Assembly (NCBI GenBank): GCA_902702965.1
Contig: CACRXP010000225.1
Coordinates: 157,902-221,901 of the forward strand
Length of the DNA: 64,000 nucleotides
Origin: Spirometra erinaceieuropaei
Taxonomy: Eukaryota; Platyhelminthes; Cestoda; Diphyllobothriidea; Diphyllobothriidae
Direction of reading: 5' to 3'
The notes under the pieces were generated by a model. It was not told the DNA's origin and searched no databases. It saw nothing but the letters and a program-made list of their open reading frames with translations. This document shows positions 11,052 to 22,189 of this stretch, one piece after another (positions within the stretch are counted from its first letter, which is position 1; each line of letters opens with the position of its first letter). Position numbers and translations under genes: made by a program.

Positions 11052-11894
11052 GTAGCACCGAATGGGTCTTCAGCAGTTGATGTCTTCGCCCCCCAAAGCC
11101 TTTGACGTTCTACTGCTCCTGCATAGATCAATGACTAACCATCCCCATCTGGCGCGTGGGTGGGTCCACCAGCTGGATTTCGCAGTTGCTTGTGACCGAA
11201 CTTCCGGCCTTAAACGACACCGTGCATGGGCGGGATTTCAGATAGGACTCCCTTCCCCTCACTCCGGAGGCTGAGGCGTGTTCAGACGGACGCCGGCAAC
11301 AAAGAGCGGCAGCCGTCGAAGCTTGCTACCACCGGTCTCACACCACAGCAACGACTCAGTGTGTGCGCCTGGAGCAACCAAGCGCATGATCAATGTAGGC
11401 AGGCTTGTAGTGACACGAAAAAGCGCTTCCTTCTAATGCGCGAAGAAACTTGTACAAATTTCAATAGCAAATTATCGTCACACTGCATTCTGGTGGCTAC
11501 TTTGTTCAATCTAATTCTACTCGCGATAGACCGATTTATTATCTACAGGCTCCAGCATTTGGATAGAGTCGTTCGGGTTTCGCATCGTCCATGAAAAACT
11601 CCACGCTGTCTTGAGACGCTACGTCAGCTAGACGGCTTCAGAACTAGGTAAATATAACTCTTGATAGGATTGTTTCTCGTCTGTTGCTGCTTTGGCGTTT
11701 AGGTGACGACATTTATTTAGACGACGTCGTCAATGACTACCCCCACCTGTGGAATCAACTGTCACTACATGTGATTTTGATTAAGAAGGAAGGGGAGAGA
11801 GAGAGTTTCGTAATATCAAACTATCTTTCTTCCCAAGCCTGTCCTGTTACAGTGACGAGGCGAGGTCGGAATGACTGGAAACGAGTGCGGGCGT
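11052..11894. repeat. D-family repeat, copy 1
   Basis: From 'agcaccgaatgggtcttcag' to 'gatgactggaaacgagtgcg', this matches 12240-12930 in order and orientation. It carries about 149 bp that copy 2 lacks (11398-11546). The family is unknown to me. The frames inside it are not conserved between the copies, so I do not call a gene. Confidence 0.7.
11398..11546. mobile_element. 149-bp insertion in D-family copy 1, possible small MITE
   Basis: Copy 2 reads straight across this point. The extra segment is bordered by AGGCT on both sides and has imperfect inverted ends (GCTTGTAGTG at the left, TATCTACAGG at the right). It is too short to encode anything. A deletion in copy 2 is the alternative. Confidence 0.35.
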
Positions 11895-12239
11895 TTCGCT
11901 GGGGTCCACAAGATGTCCGGAATCAACGGCATGCGCGAGAATGGCGCTGCTTAGTCTCCTAGTTTCGCCTTTTCCTAGCCATGCCGGCAGGTTTTCTCGT
12001 ATTCTCTTGGATAATAGCCGACTCGTGCGGCCATTTCGCCCCTCCTTGATATCCCACTAACTACGAGTAGTGAACTCCATTTTGGTTGTCGCCGGCTACA
12101 TAAAACATCTGATTCAGCGCTAGAACGGACGCTCACCCGTCTAATTGGCTTATCGGGATAACCTGCCTGCCTTGTATGACTGGTTGTAAGGGCCGCAAAC
12201 TTGCAACCGGTAGCCAGCTTCCCGGACATGATTGGCTGA
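11895..12239. other. Spacer between D-family copies, nothing recognised
   Basis: An 84-codon minus frame lies at 11975-12229. It has no recognised domain and is probably chance. Confidence 0.4.
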
Positions 12240-12930
12240 CTATAGCACCGAATGGGCCCTCAGCAGTTGATGTCCTCGCCCTCAAAGTCTTTGAAGTTCT
12301 ACTGATTCCGCATAGATTACTGACTAACCATCCCCATCTGGCGCGTGTGTGGGTCCACCCAGCTTGATGCCGAGCTTAATTGGGACCAAATTTCCTGACG
12401 TGGGCGGCATTTCGGCTAGGACTCCCCTTACCCCCGAGGCTGAGGCGTGTTCAGACGCGGGCGAAATCAATCAAAGAGCGGCAGCTGTCGAAGCATGCTT
12501 CCCTTGACCTCACACCACAGCAATGACTCAGTGTGTGTGCATGCGGACTAGTGCGGTCAGGCGCACGGTCAATGCAGGCAGACTCCAGCATCTTGACAGA
12601 GGCGTGTTCGGGTTCCGCACCGTCCTTGATAAACTCGACGCTGTCCCGAGACGCTACATCACCGAGGGCGCTTGCGGACTAGATAAATAGAACTCTTGGC
12701 GGGATTGCTTCTCATCGGTGGCTTGCTCTGGCGTCTCGGTGATGACATTTATTTCGGCGACGTCAACAATGACTACCCCTGCCTGTGAAGTCAGCAGTCG
12801 CCTGCGTGTGATTTTGATTAAAAAGGGCGGGAGAGAGAGTTTCGTAACATCAAACCAGCTCTCTATCTTCCCAAGCCTGTCCTGTTACAGTGATGAGGCG
12901 AGCTCGGGATGACTGGAAATGAGTGCGGGA
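12240..12930. repeat. D-family repeat, copy 2
   Basis: Direct-orientation partner of 11052-11894, about 1.19 kb downstream. Shared anchors are 'caccgaatggg', 'gactaaccatccccatctgg', 'gaggctgaggcgtgttcaga' and 'cccaagcctgtcctgttaca'. Confidence 0.7.
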
Positions 12931-13060
12931 GCAGAGGTTGGCTGAGCGGTCGCCCATCGTCTGCGCGTGCCACGCAAGTGCTGTTTTCATAATTCACGCA
13001 AACCCGAGTTCATTCACTCGTGTCTCCCAGCAGTGAGAGCCGTTTTAAGGTCATGCTGGG

Positions 13061-13159
13061 ACACGACGACGGCGACGACGACGACGGCGACCACCACCAC
13101 CACCAGCACTACTGCTGTTGCTGCTGCTGCTACTACTACTACTACTACTACTACTACTG

Positions 13160-13195
<36 letters not shown>

Positions 13196-13460
13196 TTACC
13201 ACTACCATTAATAATACCACTCCCGCCGCTATTTGTTCTTCTTCTTCTTCTTCTTATTCTTCTTCCTCCTCCTCCTCCTCCTCGTTCTCCTCTACTAATA
13301 CTACAACAAGTACTGCTACTGCTCCTACTGTTGCCGCCACTAATAATGTCGTTCTGATTGTTACTGCTTGTTTTTCTTCCTTTTCATCTTTTGCTCATAC
13401 TATTGCCGCTAATAATTTACTACTACTACCACTACTACTACTACTGCTACTACTGCCACA
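13061..13460. repeat. Compound trinucleotide low-complexity tract (~400 bp)
   Basis: Runs of ACG, ACC, CTA/ACT, TTC and CCT triplets follow one another with few interruptions. They give artificial poly-Thr, poly-Leu, poly-Tyr and poly-Ser/Val frames on both strands. I do not regard any of these frames as a gene. Confidence 0.9.
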
Positions 13461-13470
13461 AGTAATGTAA

Positions 13471-14700
13471 CTACTGATGTCGTCAGTATCACCGAAGGAG
13501 ACACAAAACTTTCAATCACAATGTGAGTCTACTGAATTTCACGCAAACCAACGACTGTTGGCAATCTCAGTACGGAATAAAAAACCGTATGCCAACGGCT
13601 ATTCGCTCTTTTTTTCCGGAACTCTCTCAACTTTGCCGACTGCCATACACTGGAATTCCAAAAATATGCTAAAACGCTTGTGACCGAATAGGGAATTGAA
13701 TTTCTCAGGATGAGGGTGATGAAACAAAAGACGAATAAGTACTTCAGTGCCGTCTGCAACAAAGCCCATTGGATGCTTTTTTTCTATTCATTTTCTCCTT
13801 TGGTTATGACATCAAAAAATTAAAAAACTTATTTACAACGACTCACAGTAGGCAGTTTATTCAAAGCGCACCGTGCTGGCATGAGCGCCGTTTGCATCTC
13901 ACCCTAGAAAAAGACTGTGGATGGTCCTATTTGTGCAAAACCAACGTGCTCTTCTGTCTTAATAAACAGCCGATCACCTATGTTTACGTCTGGTTATTGT
14001 GTCTGAGGCCCACTTTAAATAAGCGCAATAAACTCCTCCACAGTTGACGCCAAGTTTAATCACATGTTCACCTTTTTCGTGAGCATAATCATGGAATTAT
14101 CGCCCGCTGATTGACAAGCTGTTGTCCATTGTTATAGTTCGGGGACTTCTCTAGAGGCCTAAACACACCTAAGTGCGATCCACAGATCCAGTGACAGTAT
14201 TGTTCTTTAAGTGATTCAGTTAAATCTCCCGCCTTCAATGTCAAATAGGGTGAAAGATGCATTTTTCTCTCATAGTCACCTGGATTAAATTTTACGCTTC
14301 TTAATCATCCAGCTATCTCATACTTTTGAGCGGCAACGTATTCGCTCGACACTTCATGACTTCGCCCAAAAGCATGCTGAAACAAAACGCTCGGAAAAAG
14401 CCATTTCTATCACGCAAATGCTTTTACTGGTCAGATTACGGGAAACCCTCATCTCACTGGGTCTTGGGACTCAATCTGAGGCCTTCAATGGTAGTCGTAT
14501 GACGACAGATGAATGAGTACTGATGGGATGACAATTTACGGCTGATTAGTCATCATCGACAGCCATGTTAGCGCGACCCATAAATTGATCGTCAATACTC
14601 TTCTGCTATGCCGAATATTCCCAGTCCCAACCGAAAGGACAACTGGTCCACAGCTCAGCAGTAGAACGCTGAAAATCAAAAACGCTCAGATCAGATCATG
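13471..14700. other. No recognised gene
   Basis: Frames of 68-92 codons exist (13477-13683, 13769-14047) but have no domain I know and are AT-rich. No family in this window matches. Confidence 0.4.
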
Positions 14701-14795
14701 CAAACCTAGGGTTGGATAAGGCTGGCTGACGGCCGCTATCAACTCAGAAATGACTCCATTGACTTTCCCGGTTCCCCCTTCCGTAAAAAAAAGAC
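14700..14795 (+). repeat. T-family SINE body fragment
   Basis: 'gggttggataaggctggctg' followed by 'acggccgctatcaactcaga' matches 22961-23000. Headless and short. Confidence 0.5.
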
Positions 14796-14884
14796 ATTTT
14801 TTTGAACGCTGTCTGGTTTTGTGCAGTCCGCCCAGTGAACAAAATCACTGGTTTAAACCAATGCAACAAAAGATGAAAAAAGTT

Positions 14885-14910
14885 CATTAATTTCCTCGGA
14901 AATTAAACAA
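14885..14910. repeat. 26-bp palindromic motif, copy 1
   Basis: Contains TAATTTCC-TC-GGAAATTA, a perfect 8-bp inverted repeat with a 2-nt loop. The whole 26 bases recur exactly at 15231-15256, 346 bp downstream. Confidence 0.85.
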
Positions 14911-15054
14911 GACAAGCTGAAACTGGAGTTCATATACCAGAAAACACACGGGGAAAGCTGGGGGAACCACTGACGGGCATAACCCCTCGCAGTTGCGTCA
15001 GGCAGCGGCACAAGGTCGGCGAAACACGCCTGTCTGGGCTTTTAGCTAATACCT

Positions 15055-15256
15055 GTGTCGTTAGTACGGTAAATCATAACAAAATTATATACTACTGGCT
15101 GCCTGTTGACGGTTTGGGAATATTACGCGGTTATTCCGCAGTTGCTGATGGATTTCAGCTCAAATATTCACATCAAATTTCGGACCGTGCCTGAGAAGGT
15201 CTGTTCTGAAAGATTAATTCCGAGTTCGCACATTAATTTCCTCGGAAATTAAACAA
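15055..15256. repeat. F-family repeat fragment ending in the 26-bp palindromic motif
   Basis: 'atactactggctgcctgttg' onward, with 'gaatattacgcggttattcc', matches the start of the ~1 kb F-family unit at 34960 and 36240 and a fragment at 40480. The second copy of the palindrome is at 15231-15256. Confidence 0.55.
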
Positions 15257-15289
15257 CGTAAAAGGTCATATGCCAGCAGCAGTTCTCGA

Positions 15290-15780
15290 TCATCCGGTCT
15301 CCGATTTAGGTTATCGGTTTACTTCCCAGAACGCAGCTGGTTGCACAATGCCACGGTACTTGAGAGGCAATAGTTTTCGTTTGCTGATAGAAGCGAACAG
15401 GCGAGTTCCAGGTAGCAGTTCAGAAGACGAAGATACGATCACTGGAACAAGAAATTTATTGGCCTGACGTTTCGGATTCTCACTCGAATCCATCACCAGG
15501 GACATTCGCAGATAAAGGTGATGGCGGCACAAGGCGTGCAGTATTTATAGCACGTGGCTGCCGTGGGACCGTATGCGCACTGCAATCAACAGTTCTCGCA
15601 ATCACCGCTGGGGTCGTAATCGATGCGGTGGTGGCTTGTCAGTCCGAGTCCGAACCGTTAATTGTCGTGATTTCGTCACCCGTGCTGGATGCTGGCGTGA
15701 CGATTGCTCGGCAAATTGGCTCACTGTCACTGTGATAATTGCTCGCCCGCGCCCTCCCCACGTGACTAATTCCCCTGTCC
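15290..15780 (-). mobile_element. Penelope-like element 3' region
   Basis: This lies downstream of the GIY-YIG coding remnant in its own orientation. Blocks shared with 22190-22650 and 33405-33760 include the 'gctcggcaaattggctcact' stretch and the 34-nt structured motif at 15466-15499. The frames at 15270-15467 and 15573-15848 on + are shadows. Confidence 0.7.
15466..15499 (-). ncRNA. Hammerhead-like structured motif, copy a
   Basis: On the minus strand the motif reads CTGGTGA, T, GGATTC, GAGTGA, GAATCC, GAAACGTC. The two 6-nt segments pair perfectly. The layout resembles a hammerhead core (CUGANGA, stem II, GAAA, then GUC), and Penelope-like elements are known to carry hammerheads. Against this, position 6 of the core is G instead of A, there is an extra T before the stem, and stem I is not evident. 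I call it a conserved hairpin that may be a decayed ribozyme. Confidence 0.45.
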
Positions 15781-16397
15781 AGGGAAAATCTCAGCACGGA
15801 ATATGGTACTGGGAGGACATTGCGTTTGTTGATGGATTGGGGGCCTGAGAACCATGACTCGAGCAGTTAGCGACTCAAGCGGTTGTCACCCCTTGCGAGG
15901 ATTTCGGCCTCTTGAAATTTGAAAATATGGCCGGGCCCCGTCGAGTGTGCCGCCACCTGAGGGCTAGCGTCTCCCCGCCTCAGTGCTGCTGCGTGCTCGG
16001 CAATTCGCGTACGGAGTAATCTACCGGTTTCTCCGACATAGCTGCTTTGTCCGCAACTACACCTGATCCAATAAACGACTCCAGACGTTTCCTGCCGTGG
16101 CAGCGGGTCTTTTGGCCTCATTACTTGGCGCCGAATGGTTGCTGCCGGCCTGTGTGCAACTCCAACTCCAAGTGGAGTGAGAAGACCACTGACGGCTTCC
16201 GAGACGCTCATCACGTACGGAAGAGTCCGCCAAAATGTGGGGCCGGTTAGATTTGGTCTCTGGTGTCCTTTTCGTATGCACTGGTTGACAAAGTTGCGCG
16301 GGTAACCATTGGCTTGATAGCCAGTTTTCGTTTGGTACAAAACACCTGCACCCTTATATGTAGTACTGACAAAAACTAGAGCTGCTGGACTTACCAA
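15780..16397 (-). pseudogene. Penelope-like element: RT C-terminus plus GIY-YIG endonuclease domain
   Basis: The frame contains NGYPRNFVNQCIRKG, FWRTLPYVMSVSEAVSGLL and GVGVAHRPAATIRRQVMRPK, the linker between RT and endonuclease typical of Penelope-like proteins. VVYWIRCSCGQSSYVGETGR follows, where VYW and YVG stand for the GIY and YIG signatures, then RTRIAEHAAALRRGD with the expected arginine, and HIFKFQEAEIL. After codon RLSR (15867) the protein continues in another frame as ESWFSGPQSINKRN, the usual C-terminal block, so there is a frameshift. The RT catalytic part is absent upstream (past about 16350). The domain would cut target DNA; this copy is a 5'-truncated, frameshifted remnant. 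Confidence 0.85.
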
Positions 16398-16399
16398 CT

Positions 16400-16795
16400 C
16401 TGGTCAAGTAGTTTTTTTCTGTCAGACAGACCGTAGTTGGAATCGGGGTATTGCCGCTGAAAAAGCTACTGAATTCTTACCACTTCAACAAAAAACTCAT
16501 ACTCTGCCGGCTGGCGACAGAATATTCGGCAAGGGTCGATTACGCTGTCCTGGTCTCAAGTATAAGCGAAATGTGGGAAGTGAAAATAAGGTAAATCAAA
16601 GGCGGATGCTGAAATCGGCAGTGGGGAAAGTAACCGAGGCTGAAACGGAAAAGGTAACCTGATGTATGACAGGTCTGCCGCAAGATTGAGCGAAGCGTAG
16701 AATCACCGAAAAAGACCTTGCTGACGGGACATGCGGGACAGTAATACCCGAAACCTAACAGCAAGCCTTAAACGCAACCTCAAAAGTAAACCTCA
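16400..16795. other. No recognised feature
   Basis: I could not extend the Penelope-like RT into this stretch on the minus strand. A 74-codon minus frame (16540-16764) is unrecognised. Confidence 0.4.
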
Positions 16796-17165
16796 TCCTT
16801 AACGTAATTGTAAATTTAACGTTAACCCTAAACTTAACAATAAATCTAACCCTAAACCAACCAAAAACCCTAGCCCTGCCGCTAAGCCCAACCTCAAATC
16901 TGACCCAAATCCTAACCGTAACCTTACTTTGACTGTAATTGGACCCTAACCCTAACCTTAACGCTAGCCCAACTCTTACACTAACCCTAACCCTAACATT
17001 AAACGCAAAAGATTGCTGATGGAAGCCAACAGGCGAGTTCCAGGAAACAGTTCATCTTCTGAACTAAACGTAAACCTAAACCGCAATCCAAGCCCTAACT
17101 CTAGCCAGAACCCTTAAACTTAATACAAACCCAAACTCTAAAAATAACCCTACCTCTAAACCGAA
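16796..17165. repeat. Degenerate telomere-like (CCCTAA)n tract
   Basis: Many 'taaccctaaccctaac' words are mixed with variants (ccttaac, cctaaac, ccaaatc). They lie in C-strand orientation on +. The variants are too many for a working telomere; this is an interstitial array. It is interrupted at about 17010-17065 by a Penelope-like fragment. Confidence 0.75.
17010..17065. mobile_element. Penelope-like fragment inside the telomere-like tract
   Basis: 'gattgctgatggaagc' followed by 'aacaggcgagttccagg' matches 15377-15412 of the neighbouring Penelope-like element in the same orientation. Telomere-like words flank it on both sides. Confidence 0.6.
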
Positions 17166-17860
17166 ACGGCATGTTGCCCTTCTCCTTATAAGCTTTGGAT
17201 GCTTTCCCAGTAACGATTTCAGCGTCCCTTTTCGGCTTACTTCACTTTCAATGCCCACATGGCGCATACACTTGGGAGCAGGCCAGCGTAACCGATCCCT
17301 ACCGAATATCCAAAGTCACGCTTGTATGTGTGTTGCCGTGACTAGAGCGCCAGGACAACACGGACAGCCCGTAGTCATGTCTTAATCCGGTATTCAGGCC
17401 AGCAACAACAGGAGTGCTTACTGAGCCGTCTGGTCTGTCAGACCGGACTGCCATATGATGTTTTCTGAAGCGCTGCACTTGACGGAATAGTAGCTTCCCC
17501 AGTCTGTAACACGAGCCTGTCTCCTTGCGGTGACCCACTTCCAGCTGCCAGCCTTCCTGATCTCGCGAATATCTTCATGCAGTCCTGGCTGCAAAAGGAG
17601 CACGCGTGTGGACCGCAAGGCCACTCGTTCCGACTTTTATGGACACGGCTGGGAGCATGATAACGATCGATAATTTGCTCTTCGCGGATTGGTCCCCCAG
17701 ATGAAGCTCTCAGCTGCTGAGCACGCATTCGCACAGGACAGTTCTGCCCCGCCTACCTCGCTATAGATTGTCTGTTAAATTCTGTCGCCCGAATCTCACC
17801 AATGTGGCCGTCACTGTCAGCCATCGTACGCGACATCTCAACAGACCGAAGCAAGCAACA
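17166..17860. other. No recognised gene; 98-codon minus frame
   Basis: The frame at 17734-17438 on the minus strand (98 codons, two Cys and several basic residues) is the longest and is free of known domains. An overlapping 79-codon frame shares the sequence. I cannot separate a decayed gene from chance. Confidence 0.35.
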
Positions 17861-18856
17861 TACAGTGAGTGACCGATCTCATGAAATGTTGGCGGAAATT
17901 CTGAAATGCGCTTTCGATTAGGAAAGATTACTTAGAAGTGGTTGTAATACTCATTGTCCTGCGGCATAACCCTATATCATTTCGAACTCAGCAGGATGTA
18001 AACTTTTGAATGCTCCGCTTTTCAATCTTCTGTAGAAACCGTACTTGGTAAAAATGACTACTTAAACAGTGTGCATTTTCCCATTGATTTTCGATGGTCT
18101 TGCAAATTCAAATATATTTTATAGAAACCACAAACACAAAGATGCTTTCTTTCAGTCGTTTGATAGAGAATCGCGTCATCTTTATATTTTATATTCCAAG
18201 AAGGAGTATTATTAGGTTTTAAAAAATTTTTTTGATTGCCGAATAATTTGGAGCCTGATCATTCGTTGCATTAGCGCTTGGTGATTTCATTCTACAAGGT
18301 GCATGCGTTCCGCGTAAAGAAAACCACATATTCTTCTATACCTTTAAAAAGATACCATATAAAGTCCATAAAATTTTGCAATGGATGTGGGCCGTGTTTT
18401 ACATTTCATGAGGAGCAGTGGTAAACGGACAGGTACGATGCTATATGAGTGGACATCGCGCGGTCTCAAAAGATAGCATAATAAAAAACTTTCGTGAAAC
18501 CTGATTGTACTCCTTCTTCGAGTATAAAATGCAAAGATGACGTGATTCTCTATCAAACGAATGAAAGAAAGCATATTTTTGTTTGCGATATCTATAAAAT
18601 ATATTTGAATTTGCAGGACCATCGAAAATCGTTGGGAAAAATGCATACTACTTAAGCAGTCAGTTTTATCAAGTACGGTTTCTACGGAAGATTGAAAAGC
18701 TGTGCATTCAAAAGCTTACATCCTGCCGAGTTCGACATAGTATAGGATTTTGTCGCAGGAAAATGAGCATTACAACCACGTCTAAGTAGTCCTTCGTAAT
18801 AGAAAACACATTTCAGAATTTCAGCCAACATTTCATGAGATCGGTCACTCACTGTA
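17861..18856. mobile_element. Palindromic MITE (subfamily 2), intact ends
   Basis: The left end is TACAGTGAGTGACCGATCTC. The right end, GAGATCGGTCACTCACTGTA, is its exact reverse complement over 20 bases. Arms of about 370 bp are inverted copies, and the middle ~250 bp is unpaired. TA duplicates flank it. It is the cleanest copy of this subfamily in the window. Confidence 0.9.
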
Positions 18857-19235
18857 CATAGGGAGAGTGTTTAACTTCACATCGCAAACACTTTTCGTAA
18901 GGTTAGGGCTAAGTGTTGCGCGGGCTGAACCGTCGGATATTGGGGAGCAAGCATCGTCATCAAGTCAGGTGAATGTCAAAGAACGAGGGACAAGGCAAGC
19001 ATGTTCTTGTGCGTTGTTATTCCGCTTTTTTTAACTCTCCGTACATCGTAGCATGTCCTCGCGTGGTAAACGTAGCGACCTAGGAATGACAGTTGGATTC
19101 CTTGCGACTAGCTGACTGACGGGTGCACGAAGAAATAAATAAAGAATTAGCAATAATGGAGATGTATTACTGGTGCCCTGTGCGCCTTCAGGCTCTCAGC
19201 ACTCTACACTCAAGGGGGGGGGTTTCGTGATATGA
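18857..19235. other. No recognised gene; G-run near 19214-19222
   Basis: A short telomere-like phrase (18899-18913) follows the MITE end. A run of G occurs near 19214-19222. Nothing else is visible. Confidence 0.45.
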
Positions 19236-19239
19236 CTGT

Positions 19240-19425
19240 AGTTGTGCGCATGTGCCACGTGATAGATGCGCTGGACCAACTTGGCAGGCAGATCAGGGCA
19301 CGGCACGTGTCAGCGGGGCTGCACGGAGCCCGAGCATCTCCTATCAGCTCCCCACGCATTAGGTGTGGCGTCCCGTCCAGGTGCAGACCCAACCCCGCCA
19401 GTCGCCTGCGCCCTATAACAACATC
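19240..19425 (+). repeat. A-family type-2 head fragment
   Basis: 'gccacgtgatagatgcgctg' followed by 'gaccaa' matches the head of the 5S-SINE at 42947-42970 and of the copy at 32643-32665. It diverges after about 60 bp. Confidence 0.5.
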
Positions 19426-19427
19426 GG

Positions 19428-19690
19428 ATGGCTAACAGGTTAGGACATCGAAGTAGTTCATGGGATAGGGACGAGGGAGAGAGAGGGAGAGCGAGAATGA
19501 GGTCGACTTTCAGGACCCCGTCCCCGCGGCGCTCTAGCGCATTCCCTCACCAAAACAATCCGACGCGCTTTCAGGCTATGCAGAAAGTCGTAGCTTGGAA
19601 TGCTGAAACTATGGGGATAACTGGGCCCTTCTCGAACTGGTTCCTTCTGAATGTGACCTATATAGCAATACCATTCAGATGAGCTTCGAG
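19428..19690. repeat. C-family module, copy 1
   Basis: Shares with 28400-28660 the ordered words 'caat(c)cgacgcgctt', 'cgtagcttggaa', 'gggataact' and 'tggttccttct(g/t)aatgtg'. Both copies lie just upstream of an A-family 3' module, so C looks like another interchangeable head. Confidence 0.6.
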
Positions 19691-19734
19691 CCACTCACCC
19701 GTTCCTGTGAAAACCTAGTCTATAGTGCGCGGAC

Positions 19735-19965
19735 CAGGCGTGTGTTTGGCAGGCGCAGACGAGCTGACCCGGTACTCGACCTCGCTTGAAGTCGTTTTGA
19801 CTCACTCTTGCCAAGAGACTCAGGTGAGTCACAGAAGAGAGTGTGCGATAGAGTGCGCTGCGCAAGTCTGCTATCACTAAAAACTAATTAACGCTCAAGT
19901 CACCGTCCCTTCGCTCAGCATGAGCTGGGGCACACTGTGGACATCATCCTTCGCAATGGCCGAAC
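19735..19965 (+). repeat. A-family 3' module
   Basis: Carries the 'gcgcaagtctgctatcacta' block and 'cacactgtggacatcatc'. It is more diverged than other copies. Confidence 0.6.
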
Positions 19966-20089
19966 TGATGCATATGCTCACCTCCGAACGTCCGATTCTG
20001 GACGGTGGTAAACATGTAACAACGCCATTTTTCTAAAGGTCCCTCCTGAATGGCGTCTTAGTGATCACTCTCGAAAAAGCCCGTTGCAT
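19966..20089. other. Short spacer, nothing recognised
   Basis: No repeat family or coding signal is recognised between the A-family module and the next MITE. Confidence 0.4.
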
Positions 20090-21025
20090 TGGCACTGACT
20101 ACGTGTCTCATGAAACATTTGCCGTACTTGTGTTTTTTTCTGTTGAAAAAGATAACTTAGGTGGCGTCGTACTACTTGCTATCATACAGCATAATCCCAA
20201 AATATTTCAGTCACATCAGAAAACCGACTTCTGAGTGCGCTTCCTTTCGGTCTCCTGCAAAAATCACACCTGTTAAAGATGGCCACTTAAATTATTGGTT
20301 TAGTCAGTATTTTTATTGAATTACTAATTGATTCAATTAGTCTTAGATGCCCACATAGCCCCAAAAGTTATTTAAAGAAAACGTGCAAAAAGTACTCTTT
20401 AATGTGTTAATTTTGTGGAAAATCGCGTCCTCTCATTTCCTACTCAAGGAGAGAGTAACATGTGGTTTGAAAAACTCTCTTAATTACACGACACTTAAGA
20501 CTCTGTAAGTCTATTTAAATTGCACACGTTTATTAATGCTTCTTATGAGGCACCTAATGTGGAAACTCCTTGGCAGCATAGGGAATGTATCGAGTTGTGT
20601 AAATGGAAATTATAAAACTGTTATTTGAAGGCCCTTAACGATTGTGAAAAGACATATCAAATAAATAATACTCGAGGACTAAAAAGCTTTTTGGGTAAAA
20701 AATATACGTTTCTGAGTGAACATTTGAAGGAAACTTAGTTTGCCACCAAAATGATTGTAAGAAAGCGTATTTCTGTGCATGCTTCCGAAAAATACGCCCA
20801 GGCTTATAAGGGCATCTGAAATGGGCGGAAAATAATCCTACTGCTTAATTGGTCATGCCTTAGCGAGTGCGAATTTTGAAATAGGCCGCAAAGACGCGCA
20901 TTCAGAGGCCGGCACCTGGCGTGGATGGAACATACCGTGACTGTACAGCATGGTAGTCAGTTCTCGAACCAAAATAACCCTTTCTAATCGAGATCATATT
21001 TTAAAATTTCAACCGGCCTTTTGTG
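20090..21025. mobile_element. Degenerate palindromic MITE
   Basis: The left arm begins at 'actacgtgtctcatgaaaca' and includes 'catacagcataatcccaaaa'. The right arm has the inverted equivalents near 20760-21020. Both termini are eroded. Confidence 0.6.
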
Positions 21026-21990
21026 GTAAATGCCTGCATTAGAGTTTGCTAATGAATGTGGGCTGGACCGTGGGGAGGAAAGGCAGCGTGGGATCAGCCT
21101 ACTTCCCCGCTTTTCCCGTCCAATGTCTGGAGATGAGAATGGACACGGTGGCTGGCCGGACGTTTTGGCCACGTATACCATGCCATACACCTACCGGATA
21201 AAGTCAGCGACGCGAGCAGACTGCAGTCGTCACATAGGGAAACAGTTGTCATAGGAACTACAGCAGAACAGAGTCTTGTCAGCCAAATTCTGCCAGTTGG
21301 CAAACTGCCAGACGGCGATTCATAAGGCGTCTTGAGTGCAGATGCATATAATTTGAACTCCACAAATTTTTATGTCGCTAATGCATCTGATGGTTTTGAG
21401 AAAAGCTGGCTGCATTAAAAGAAACTAGCAAAAATCAAGCTTATTTTGAAAATGTTACTCAGCATACTTTGCCCCCGAGTCGATACGTTTTCGTAAAAAG
21501 ACCTCCTACTAGAAACTCTTCCAACAATGCTGACCACATGTCCGCTCGGCCCTGTATCGATTACACGGTACAACTAAATCTCAAACAACCTTGGCGACTA
21601 GAGCCACAGTTACGTCCGGCCCACGCCGGGCCAATTTTAAAAATGTTTAATTGCTGATTACCGTAATCTCAATGAAGAATACGGGCGTGAACGTAACTGA
21701 AATTATGGAAAACTGGCAAACGTAAAATAACAAATGATTGCGTTGTATTTTACGTCGGCGCAGAGGCGGAAAGTCACTAATAAACCCAAAACGGATATGC
21801 TGTAGGTTGGCCTTTCAGAAAATTAAATGAAGTAGCGCCTGGGCCTTTGGGATGTCAGACTGCCAATCACAGTCCTCTGTCGATGCAAGCAAAAATAAGA
21901 GTTACAGAAAGTTATGAGGTAGAAGAAAATCGGTAGAACAAGAATTTTGGGCAAGATGCGGTTTGATAGCCCCACCTGATGGACACAATA
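21026..21990. other. No recognised gene
   Basis: Frames of 74-89 codons around 21030-21363 overlap one another on both strands and show no domain. No repeat family from this window was recognised. Confidence 0.4.
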
Positions 21991-21994
21991 TTAT

Positions 21995-22115
21995 TGGGGT
22001 TGGGGTTAATAGTTAGGGTTAGGGGTTAGGGTTGGGGTTATGGTTAGGGGTTAGGATTAGGAGTTGGGGTTTAGGATTAGGAGGTTATAGTTAGGGGTTA
22101 GGGGTTGGCGCAACT
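21995..22115. repeat. Degenerate telomere-like (TTAGGG)n tract
   Basis: G-strand orientation on +: 'tagttagggttaggggttag' and variants over about 120 bp. The orientation is opposite to the tract at 16796-17165. Confidence 0.8.
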
Positions 22116-22189
22116 ATTTCTCAACCATTGAAAATACAACCATGAACTCCCAATAGCTCTTCTTTCGTATACAACTACTTTACCTCGTC

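Noticed and set aside
12967..13470. Long frames of poly-Thr, poly-Leu, poly-Tyr and poly-Val
   Set aside because: They are translations of a trinucleotide tract in all frames on both strands; no unique coding sequence supports a gene.
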